Source: Thermotogaceae bacterium
Lineage (GTDB): Bacteria > Thermotogota > Thermotogae > Thermotogales > Thermotogaceae
Length of the DNA: 5,146 nt
NCBI GenBank assembly: GCA_027038385.1
Contig: JALVXE010000005.1
Span: 1 to 5,146 of the forward strand
Direction of reading: 5' to 3'
Numbering within the stretch: position 1 is the stretch's first letter; the number at the start of each line of letters is the position of its first letter. Positions 1-5,146 of this stretch are shown here, piece after piece. The notes under the pieces were generated by a model. The model had not been told where the DNA came from, searched no databases, and saw only the letters and a list, made by a program, of their open reading frames with translations. The position numbers were made by a program, and so were the translations under genes.

Positions 1-1
1 T

Positions 2-604
2 CATCCAACAGGATTGTACGTTGGTCTTGGAACGAGACTTTCAGCAACGACGAGAATATTCACCCTTGGAAACCTCCAGTACACCGGAAACTCCTTGGAC
101 ATGGCCATTGCAGGGGATGGGTTTTTCCAAATACAGCTTCCAGATGGAAGGATAGCCTACACGAGGGACGGGGCGTTCAAGATGGATTCTCAGGGAAGAC
201 TCGTGACTTCCAACGGTTACTACCTCGTTCCAAACATAACGATACCGAACAACGCCGTCGCGATCAACGTATCGGAAGACGGAACGGTTTCCGTTGAGAT
301 GCCCGATGGAACCGTCCAGACGGTGGGAACGATAACACTCGTCAGGTTCGTCAACCCATCGGGTTTGAAAGCGATAGGCGATAACCTCTTCGTTCAGACT
401 GGCGCATCGGGAGCGCCGATTGAAGGGACACCAGGACAGAACGGTTTTGGAGCAATAAGGCAGAACTACCTTGAGAAATCGAACGTCGATGTCGTGAAAG
501 AAATGGTTGGAATGATAACCGCCCAGAGGGCGTATGAGCTCAACTCGAGAACGATCATGACTGCTGATGACATGCTCAGGACACTCACTGCCATGAAGAG
601 GTGA
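2..604 (+). CDS. flgG: Flagellar distal rod protein FlgG (5' partial)
   Basis: FlgG polymerises into the distal rod of the flagellar basal body, the drive shaft that crosses the peptidoglycan and outer layers. The reading frame is open at the left edge (first whole codon at base 2), and about 200 residues are visible against about 260 in the family, so the N-terminal rod helix is missing. Visible family marks are PTGLYVGLGTR at the start, the block GNLQYTGNSLDMAIAGDGFF, then LPDGRIAYTRDGAF, and the C-terminal rod/hook motif NYLEKSNVDVVKEMVGMI followed by TAQRAYELNSR and ending TADDMLRTLTAMKR. The strong match of this C-terminus to FlgG, together with flgA-flgH-flgI downstream, favours FlgG over the paralogue FlgF. 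The TTG at 14 is internal and not a start. The stop codon TGA (602-604) shares its last base with the probable flgA start. Confidence 0.95.
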   Translation, partial: HPTGLYVGLGTRLSATTRIFTLGNLQYTGNSLDMAIAGDGFFQIQLPDGRIAYTRDGAFKMDSQGRLVTSNGYYLVPNITIPNNAVAINVSEDGTVSVEMPDGTVQTVGTITLVRFVNPSGLKAIGDNLFVQTGASGAPIEGTPGQNGFGAIRQNYLEKSNVDVVKEMVGMITAQRAYELNSRTIMTADDMLRTLTAMKR

Positions 605-606
605 TG
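598..606 (+). promoter_or_regulatory. flgA ribosome binding site overlapping the start codon
   Basis: GAGGTGAT (598-605) is a near-perfect match to the anti-Shine-Dalgarno target, but it overlaps both candidate starts (GTG 601, ATG 604). A separate spacer is therefore absent. The next in-frame standard start, GTG 628, is too far away and would remove most of the export signal. The TGATG junction with flgG suggests initiation by ribosomes terminating on flgG. Confidence 0.5.
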
Positions 607-1524
607 AAAACGGCCAAGATCACCTCAGTGGTTCTGGCCATCCTGTCGATCTCGTTGTTATCTAAAGTCCTGATACCGTCTTATGTGAAGGTGGCCCCTG
701 GAAGGGTCACCTTATTTGATCTATCGGCTACCTACACAGAGGATCCATCGATCTTGAAATCCATAACGCTCGCGTACGTACCGGAAGGAACGTACACTCT
801 GTCCGCATCCTACGTGGAGAACATGGCCAAAAGGAAGGATCTAGAAGTATCGTTCGAATCGAGCATCATCACGATCTACGCGACTTCGTCACTTTCAAGG
901 GAGAACCAAAAAAGCGAGCTCGATCAAGAAGTTCTAGACCTCGCGAGCACTGTATTCGCATCGATCACAGAGGAGAACGAGTGCCTTGACAACGCTACAT
1001 TTCAGATACTCCAGACGAGTGGCTCCATCGATGGAACTCCGACCTTCGAATACAAAGATCTCGGTATGGGAAAGTTCAGCGTACTCGCCAAAAGCGACGA
1101 CAAGTACTTGTACATGATGATGGATGTTAAATGTCCAAAGAAGGTTCTCATAACAAAGAAACTCCTGAGGTTTGGAGACGTGATAAAACCGGATTTTCTA
1201 GAAGAAGCAACAAAAGATGTTTTCAAGATTCTGGGAACCCCTGCATCGACATCCGATGCTTTTTACTCGAAAGCGATGAGGATGTTCAAACCCGGAGATG
1301 TGATAGTACAAGAGGGTATCAAGAGAAAGCCAGACGTGGTTAAAGGACAGCTCCTTTTGGCCTATATAGCCCTTCCGGGACTCCATATATCCACGGTGGT
1401 AAGGTCACTACAGGATGCTTACGTTGGAGAAGTGGTTAGGGCTGAGAACATCTCAAGTGGAAAAATAGTAATGGGAGTGCTGGAAGAAGGACCCGTTTTG
1501 AAAGTCATGGAGGTGGAAAGATGA
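604..1524 (+). CDS. flgA: Flagellar P-ring assembly chaperone FlgA
   Basis: FlgA is a periplasmic chaperone that helps FlgI subunits assemble into the P-ring. At 306 residues from ATG 604 (307 from GTG 601) it is clearly longer than enterobacterial FlgA (about 220). The N-terminus has a hydrophobic export segment (ITSVVLAILSISLL). The middle, to about residue 180, is a poorly conserved region that I cannot assign. From about residue 181 a SAF-type domain is recognisable: KKLLRFGDVIKPDFL, then MFKPGDVIVQEGIKRKPDVV, KGQLLLAYIALPGLHIS, and the closing VRAENISSGKIVMGVL. The last part matches the N-SSGKIV-G-V signature of FlgA C-termini. ATG 604 and GTG 601 are both possible starts. ATG is preferred by codon, although GAGGTGAT runs into it. 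The gene overlaps flgG by one base and flgH by four (ATGA), which suggests translational coupling. Confidence 0.88.
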   Translation: MKTAKITSVVLAILSISLLSKVLIPSYVKVAPGRVTLFDLSATYTEDPSILKSITLAYVPEGTYTLSASYVENMAKRKDLEVSFESSIITIYATSSLSRENQKSELDQEVLDLASTVFASITEENECLDNATFQILQTSGSIDGTPTFEYKDLGMGKFSVLAKSDDKYLYMMMDVKCPKKVLITKKLLRFGDVIKPDFLEEATKDVFKILGTPASTSDAFYSKAMRMFKPGDVIVQEGIKRKPDVVKGQLLLAYIALPGLHISTVVRSLQDAYVGEVVRAENISSGKIVMGVLEEGPVLKVMEVER

Positions 1525-2114
1525 GGAAAATCCTAGTCTTGACTTTTATCTTGGTGGTCGTTCTCGCATTTCCGATCTCTTTGTGGAAAAAGTCCCATCA
1601 GAATGGGCTCATATCCGTGAAGAAGGCATCGGAAGTTGGAGACATAGTCAAGGTAATGGTTTACGAAATACCGATAGCCTCGCTCAAAACCGACTCCGGA
1701 AATCCAGTGAGTGCGTTTATAGACTTCATAAGTGGAATCATAGGGAGTTTTACAGGCCTCTCTCCGAAGAGGTACTTTCCCGTTGATAACGTAAACTCCC
1801 AGATCAGCAGGAAGAACGAAGCGAGTGCGAAGATAGTCCTACAGATCGCTTCGGTCGTCGTTGGAAAGGATGAGTACGGCAACTTGATAATATCCGGACA
1901 CAAGAAGATAAAGGTCGGGAGCGAGATGAAAGAGATAACGGTTAAAGGAAAAGTCAGGCCTGAGGATATAAACGCGGATGATACCGTGGATTCGAGGAGC
2001 ATGGCAGAGGCGGAGATCTGGATAGGGGACGAGGTTGTGTTCAAGAAAACTCCGGATGCCCCGGATTCCTGGCTCGCATACTTCGCATCGATGATCGCGG
2101 GGATATTCATGTGA
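1521..2114 (+). CDS. flgH: Flagellar L-ring protein FlgH, without lipobox
   Basis: FlgH forms the L-ring, the bushing where the rod passes the outer membrane (the toga, if this is a Thermotogales). The 197 residues begin with a plain signal peptide (KILVLTFILVVVLAF, about residues 3-17), followed almost at once by the family's SLW motif and SEVGDIVKVMVYE. Later FlgH blocks are DEYGNLIISGHKKIKV, ITVKGKVRPEDINADDTVDS and MAEAEIWI. The protein is shorter than the enterobacterial form (about 230). It contains no cysteine at all, so it cannot carry the N-terminal lipid of the usual FlgH lipoprotein, and the linker between lipobox and SLW is missing. The start is well supported: GGAGGTG at 1509-1515 lies five bases upstream of ATG 1521. 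Its first four bases overlap the end of flgA. Confidence 0.92.
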   Translation: MRKILVLTFILVVVLAFPISLWKKSHQNGLISVKKASEVGDIVKVMVYEIPIASLKTDSGNPVSAFIDFISGIIGSFTGLSPKRYFPVDNVNSQISRKNEASAKIVLQIASVVVGKDEYGNLIISGHKKIKVGSEMKEITVKGKVRPEDINADDTVDSRSMAEAEIWIGDEVVFKKTPDAPDSWLAYFASMIAGIFM

Positions 2115-2123
2115 GGTGATAGC

Positions 2124-3113
2124 ATGAAGAGAATCTTCATAGCTCTGTTGGCGATAAGCGTCTCGGTTTTCTCCATAAGCGTTAGGATAAAGGACATAGC
2201 CATGTTCAGGGGGGCGAGGGATAACCAGCTCTTCGGAATCGGGGTTGTCGTAGGGCTGAACGGAACGGGAGACAGTGGATCCATAAACTCCTCGCTCATA
2301 GCCAACATGGCGACACGCTTCGGTGTTAGCATAGATCCCAAGGACATAAAATCGAAGAACACAGCGATAGTTATGGTATTTGCGGATATTCCGCCCTTCT
2401 ACAAAGAAGGAATGAGATTGGATGTGGTAGTGGCTTCCATAGGGGACGCGAAATCTCTGACGGGTGGGTACCTCATACAGACCCCGCTTTACGGTGCCGA
2501 TGGAAAAGTCTACGCGGTCGCACAGGGGCCGATAACACTCGGGGGGGAGGATGTCAAAGGTAGCTCGAATCTTCAGAAGAGGTATAAAGTCGTCGGATAC
2601 ATACCCGGCGGAGCGATAGTGGAAGAGGAGATACCCACACAGCTCGCAGATGCGAAAAACACCGTCACCCTCCTCTTGAACAACCCGGATATAACGACTG
2701 CGGCAAGGGTCGCAGATGCTATAAACAACAAATTCGGGGAAAAGCTCGCCAAAGCTCTGGATCCCTCGATGGTCAGGGTGAAGATCCCAGATGCTTTCAA
2801 AGATGACCTCATATCTTTCCTCGCGATCGTTGAAGACATAAGTGTCGTACCGGACATGCCCGCAAGAGTGATAGTGAACGAGAGGACAGGAACCATCGTC
2901 TTTGGAGGAGATGTCAAGATAGCTGACTTCACACTCTCCTACGGAAACTTCAACATAACGGTGTCAAACGGAAAGATAGACAAAGACGAGGCAACCGTTG
3001 GGAATCTGGTGGCAGCTTTGAAATCGCTCGGTGCAACTCCTCAAGACATAATAGCAATACTTCAGACTCTTCACAAATCGGGAGTCTTGTTGGCAAACTT
3101 GGTGGTGATGTGA
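2124..3113 (+). CDS. flgI: Flagellar P-ring protein FlgI
   Basis: FlgI makes the P-ring around the rod in the peptidoglycan layer, with FlgA as its chaperone. The 329-residue product (family usually about 345-370) has a signal peptide (IFIALLAISVSVFS, about residues 4-17) and then the family hallmark RIKDIAMFRGARDNQLFGIG followed by VVVGLNGTGDSGS. Further conserved blocks are GMRLDVVVASIGDAKSLTGG, LIQTPLYGADGKVYAVAQGP, ARVIVNERTGTIVFGGDV, and the C-terminal VAALKSLGATPQDIIAILQT ending HKSGVLLANLVVM. It has no cysteine, whereas the enterobacterial protein relies on a disulfide and has Cys where this one has Val in SGVLLA. GAGGTGA at 2113-2119, which includes part of the flgH stop codon, sits four bases before ATG 2124 and fixes the start. 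It is nine bases from flgH and one base from the next gene. Confidence 0.96.
   Translation: MKRIFIALLAISVSVFSISVRIKDIAMFRGARDNQLFGIGVVVGLNGTGDSGSINSSLIANMATRFGVSIDPKDIKSKNTAIVMVFADIPPFYKEGMRLDVVVASIGDAKSLTGGYLIQTPLYGADGKVYAVAQGPITLGGEDVKGSSNLQKRYKVVGYIPGGAIVEEEIPTQLADAKNTVTLLLNNPDITTAARVADAINNKFGEKLAKALDPSMVRVKIPDAFKDDLISFLAIVEDISVVPDMPARVIVNERTGTIVFGGDVKIADFTLSYGNFNITVSNGKIDKDEATVGNLVAALKSLGATPQDIIAILQTLHKSGVLLANLVVM
3101..3109 (+). promoter_or_regulatory. Ribosome binding site deciding the GTG start of the flgJ-like gene
   Basis: GGTGGTGAT differs from the ideal GGAGGTGAT at one base and ends five bases before GTG 3115, inside the end of flgI. The rival start, ATG 3130, has only GGAG (3117-3120) nine bases upstream. 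This favours GTG, though the second pair is not excluded. Confidence 0.55.
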
Positions 3114-3114
3114 A

Positions 3115-3405
3115 GTGGAGATAAACGCGATGCTCGATTACCAGAATCTTATAAAAGTTAACAGAAAGAAAGCGCTCAGGGAGGCCACGGAGGAATTCGT
3201 ATCCTACTTCTTCTATCAGATATTCAAGGAGATGTGGAACTCCATCCCGAAATCGAACCTGATCCCAGAGACCGACGGTCAAAAGATGTTCAGGGACATG
3301 CTCATCTACGAGTACAGCAAGAAAGTAGCCTCCCAAGACGCCTCAAATTTGGTGAATTTGATACTAAAGTCTCTCGGTCAAAAGGCTTACAAAAGCACCA
3401 AGTAA
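3115..3405 (+). CDS. FlgJ-like rod-binding protein (single domain)
   Basis: This 96-residue protein matches the rod-binding domain found at the N-terminus of FlgJ, which caps or scaffolds the growing rod. Visible marks are the helix EATEEFVSYFFYQIFKEMWN (family pattern E-F-a-x-F-x-x-x-hydrophobic-K-x-M), a short Pro/Gly-containing loop, then GQKMFRDMLIYEYSKKVAS (pattern M-h-x-Y-x-x-A) and a terminal helix. There is no muramidase/glucosaminidase domain; the protein ends after the rod-binding part. It lacks a signal peptide, as expected for a rod protein exported by the flagellar type III apparatus. GTG 3115 is chosen because a strong ribosome binding site lies five bases upstream; ATG 3130 is the alternative. 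Its place directly after flgI is the usual one for flgJ. The domain call is firm, but naming it flgJ outright is less so. Confidence 0.82.
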   Translation: MEINAMLDYQNLIKVNRKKALREATEEFVSYFFYQIFKEMWNSIPKSNLIPETDGQKMFRDMLIYEYSKKVASQDASNLVNLILKSLGQKAYKSTK

Positions 3406-3417
3406 AGGAGACAAAGA

Positions 3418-4152
3418 ATGCAGATAACGATCATAGCCCTATCTTCCTTAATAGCGTCTTTCATCTTCGCCCTTGGCGGGTTGGGTTCAGCCGTGGTTCT
3501 GATACCGATCCTCGTCTTTCTGGGAATACCGTTCAGCACAGCAAGACCTGTGGGACTCTTTACGAATTTCATATCTACTTTCTCAGCGACGTATCACAAC
3601 TTTAAGAAAGAAGTCCTGAACTTGAGAGCTTCCGTTCCACTGGCTGTATCTTCGTTCGCGCTCTCTCCGGTTGGAGTTTATTTTTCCCACAGATCCAACC
3701 CGAAGATCACCGGGATTGTCTTCACGGCGTTTCTGTTCTTCGCTGGAGTGATGACGTACATCCCGAAGAAAGGAAAAGGATTCAAGAAACGCGTATCTCT
3801 ACCGTTTTCCATGTTCGTTGGATCGTTCGCCGGTTTTCTTTCAGGATTTCTAGGAGTAGGTGGCGGTGGGATAATATCTCCTCTCCTCATAGTGTACGGG
3901 CTCGATCCCAAACTCGTTGTGTACATAACACCTTTCGTGGTTACGCTCTCATCAATGATAGGATTCTTGACCAACATGGGATTCGGTGCTGTGAATTGGA
4001 TCATAACCCTGTCAGCCGCCATTCCGGCGATAGTGGGTGGATATCTTGGAGCCTATGTATCTCATCACCATCTATCATCAAAGCATATAAAGTGGATTCT
4101 TGGACTGATATTCTTCGCCCTCGGCGTGAAATTTCTCATGAAGTTTCTTTGA
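3418..4152 (+). CDS. TSUP-family (TauE/SafE, DUF81) membrane permease
   Basis: This is a 244-residue integral membrane protein of the TSUP family, whose characterised members move sulfite, sulfoacetate, thiosulfate and other small organic anions. The substrate here cannot be told from sequence. About eight hydrophobic segments are visible, arranged as two half-repeats: the first begins around residues 3-35 (ALGGLGSAVVLIP at 18-30), the second around residues 129-160 (FLSGFLGVGGGGIISPLLIV). Only the second half keeps the glycine-rich GVGGGG loop. Basic loops (KKGKGFKKR, 117-125) separate the halves. The start is supported by AAAGGAG at 3404-3410, seven bases before ATG. The gene starts 12 bases after the rod-binding gene, with no visible promoter between, so it is probably the last gene of the flagellar transcript. 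It ends directly at the shared terminator. Confidence 0.87.
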   Translation: MQITIIALSSLIASFIFALGGLGSAVVLIPILVFLGIPFSTARPVGLFTNFISTFSATYHNFKKEVLNLRASVPLAVSSFALSPVGVYFSHRSNPKITGIVFTAFLFFAGVMTYIPKKGKGFKKRVSLPFSMFVGSFAGFLSGFLGVGGGGIISPLLIVYGLDPKLVVYITPFVVTLSSMIGFLTNMGFGAVNWIITLSAAIPAIVGGYLGAYVSHHHLSSKHIKWILGLIFFALGVKFLMKFL

Positions 4153-4176
4153 AAAATAAAGGCCCCTTTCGGGGCC
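4152..4176 (-). terminator. Rho-independent terminator of ppdK (same hairpin, reverse strand)
   Basis: Read on the - strand, the same six-pair GC stem carries a GAAA tetraloop and is followed by TTTATTTTT (complement of 4160-4152). The left arm begins five bases after the ppdK stop codon. Its T-tract reaches into the TSUP stop codon, so a single hairpin serves both convergent genes. Confidence 0.82.
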
Positions 4177-4182
4177 CTTTTT
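4161..4182 (+). terminator. Rho-independent terminator of the flagellar/TSUP operon
   Basis: The inverted repeat GGCCCC (4161-4166) and GGGGCC (4171-4176) closes a four-base TTTC loop and is followed by CTTTTT (4177-4182). It starts eight bases after the TSUP stop codon. Three A's before the left arm could extend the stem with the T's if C4177 bulges out. Confidence 0.88.
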
Positions 4183-5146
4183 CACTTTTTCTGAAGGACC
4201 TGCGCTCTTGCTGCCGCGAGTCTTGCAACCGGGACCCTGTAAGGCGAACAGGAGACGTAGTCAAGCTGCGGTATCGTGTTGAAGAACTCTATTGAATCCG
4301 GATCTCCTCCATGCTCTCCACAGACTCCAACCTTGAGATCTTTTCTTGTAGCTTTTCCTTTCTCTGACGCCATTCTCACGAGAGCTCCAACTCCATCTCT
4401 ATCTATTGTCTTGAACGGATCGTACGGCAGGATCTTTTTCTCGAGGTACTCGGGCAGGAACTTTCCTATGTCGTCCCTTGAGAAGGCGAACGTCATCTGA
4501 GTGAGGTCGTTCGTTCCAAAGCTGAAGAATTCCGCCTCCTGAGCTATTTGGTCGGCTGTCACAGCGGCTCTCGGGACTTCTATCATCGTACCTATCTTGT
4601 ATTTAAGATCCACTCCAGACTCTTCTATCATCTTGTCGGCCACTTCCTTTATTATCCCTTTGAGGTACTTTATCTCGTTGACGTGCCCAACGAGCGGTAT
4701 CATTATCTCAGGCTCAACATCTATTCCTTCCTCTTTCTTGAGCTCGATCGCTGCTCCTATTATCGCCTTGGTCTGCATAACGGCTATCTCTGGGTACGTT
4801 ATGGCGAGCCTACAACCCCTGTGGCCGAGCATCGGGTTGAACTCGTGCAAGGTCTCAACAACTTCCTTGAGCTCTTCAACGGAGATTCCAAGGTCTTTTG
4901 CGACTTGCTCCATCTGTTCCTCCTCGTTTGGAAGGAACTCATGGAGCGGTGGATCGAGGAGCCTTATGGTAACTGGATACCCCTTCATCTCCCTGAACAG
5001 ACCTTTGAAATCTTCCTTCTGAAGTGGCAAGAGATCTTCAAGAGCTTTTTCTCTTTCTTCTTTTGTCCTGGCAACTATCATCTTCCTCATCTTCGGAATT
5101 CTATCCTTCTCGAAGAACATGTGCTCAGTCCTGCAAAGGCATATTC
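4182..5146 (-). CDS. ppdK: Pyruvate, phosphate dikinase, C-terminal domain (5' partial)
   Basis: PPDK interconverts pyruvate + ATP + phosphate and PEP + AMP + pyrophosphate in the cytoplasm. The gene runs off the right edge; 320 codons are visible of a family length near 880, covering the PEP/pyruvate-binding TIM barrel. Active-site motifs, numbered from the first visible residue (I, codon 5144-5142), are LCRTEHMFFEKDRI (substrate Arg at 5), TIRLLDPPLHEFLP (Arg at 61), GHRGCRL, GTMIEVPRA (metal-binding Glu at 189), FFSFGTNDLTQM (Asn and metal-binding Asp at 212-213) and VCGEHGGDP with the catalytic Cys at 275 (codon 4322-4320). The closing SCSPYRVPVARLAAARAQ is also typical, so the domain looks functional. 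The ATG at 5120-5118 lies inside a conserved motif and is not the start. Just upstream, ICLCRTEH replaces the usual IGLCRTEH. The gene converges on the flagellar operon and shares its terminator. Confidence 0.96.
   Translation of the reverse strand, partial: ICLCRTEHMFFEKDRIPKMRKMIVARTKEEREKALEDLLPLQKEDFKGLFREMKGYPVTIRLLDPPLHEFLPNEEEQMEQVAKDLGISVEELKEVVETLHEFNPMLGHRGCRLAITYPEIAVMQTKAIIGAAIELKKEEGIDVEPEIMIPLVGHVNEIKYLKGIIKEVADKMIEESGVDLKYKIGTMIEVPRAAVTADQIAQEAEFFSFGTNDLTQMTFAFSRDDIGKFLPEYLEKKILPYDPFKTIDRDGVGALVRMASEKGKATRKDLKVGVCGEHGGDPDSIEFFNTIPQLDYVSCSPYRVPVARLAAARAQVLQKK

Noticed and set aside
2..604. First gene as flgF instead of flgG
   Set aside because: The C-terminal block (SNVDVVKEMVGMI, AQRAYELNSR, TADDMLR) and the order before flgA-flgH-flgI fit FlgG better.
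986..1010. TTGACA followed by GATACT inside flgA, resembling a promoter
   Set aside because: The spacer is only 13 bases and the site lies inside a conserved, tightly coupled operon, so a chance match is more likely.
1661..2362. Long open frame on the - strand (233 codons) opposite flgH and flgI
   Set aside because: It lies antisense to two clearly conserved genes and its product shows no family motif. It is explained by the codon bias of the + strand genes.
2950..3336. Open frame on the - strand opposite the end of flgI and the rod-binding gene
   Set aside because: It is antisense to conserved coding sequence, spans a gene junction, and has no recognisable motif or ribosome binding site.
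3234..3605. Second + strand frame across the rod-binding/TSUP junction
   Set aside because: It overlaps two better supported genes in another frame; the translation is low in hydrophobic structure and matches no family I know.
4597..5022. Ser/Thr-rich open frame on the + strand opposite ppdK
   Set aside because: It is the reverse-strand shadow of ppdK, whose active-site motifs lie in the true frame. Ser-rich composition is typical of such shadows.
5118..5120. ATG on the - strand as the ppdK start
   Set aside because: It is the Met of the conserved motif RTEHMFF; the frame stays open with conserved residues to the window edge, so the gene is cut by the window and does not start here.
1..5146. 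A novel defence, mobile or RNA-based system
   Set aside because: All but about 50 bases are covered by recognisable housekeeping or flagellar genes. No repeats, integrase, transposase, toxin-antitoxin pair or structured leader was seen.

Overview
The window shows an ordinary, densely packed bacterial chromosome segment. It holds the distal part of a flagellar basal-body operon on the + strand (flgG, flgA, flgH, flgI, a flgJ-like rod-binding gene and a TSUP-family permease) and, convergent to it on the - strand, the C-terminal part of pyruvate phosphate dikinase (ppdK). A thermophilic, motile anaerobe of the Thermotogales (Thermotoga or Pseudothermotoga type) is the likely source. This is inferred from heavy use of ATA, AGA and AGG codons, strong GGAGGTGA-type ribosome binding sites with genes overlapping or a few bases apart, charged Lys/Glu-rich proteins, and the protein sequences themselves. 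I could not confirm it by a search.

Layout. 1-604: FlgG (distal rod), open at the left edge and lacking about 60 N-terminal residues. 604-1524: FlgA (P-ring chaperone). 1521-2114: FlgH (L-ring). 2124-3113: FlgI (P-ring). 3115-3405: single-domain FlgJ-like rod-binding protein. 3418-4152: TauE/SafE (TSUP) membrane protein. 4153-4181: a 29-base convergent intergenic gap holding one hairpin that can terminate transcription from both sides. 4182-5146 (- strand): PpdK C-terminal domain, open at the right edge. There is no gene-free stretch over 30 bases, and I saw no RNA gene, mobile element, CRISPR array or insertion sequence.

How the genes work together. FlgG builds the distal rod and the FlgJ-like protein probably assists rod assembly. 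FlgA escorts FlgI to form the P-ring around the rod in the peptidoglycan layer, and FlgH forms the L-ring in the outer sheath. The five genes are translationally coupled or nearly so (overlaps of 1 and 4 bases, then gaps of 9 and 1 bases), so the products are probably made together. The TSUP gene follows after 12 bases with its own good ribosome binding site and ends at the terminator, so it is probably co-transcribed, although it has no known flagellar role. PpdK belongs to central pyrophosphate-linked carbon metabolism and is unrelated to the operon.

I do not see an undescribed system here. The points most worth checking are a FlgH without any cysteine (so no lipoprotein anchor), a cysteine-free FlgI, the permease at the end of the flagellar operon, the shared two-way terminator, and a Gly-to-Cys change in an active-site motif of PpdK.
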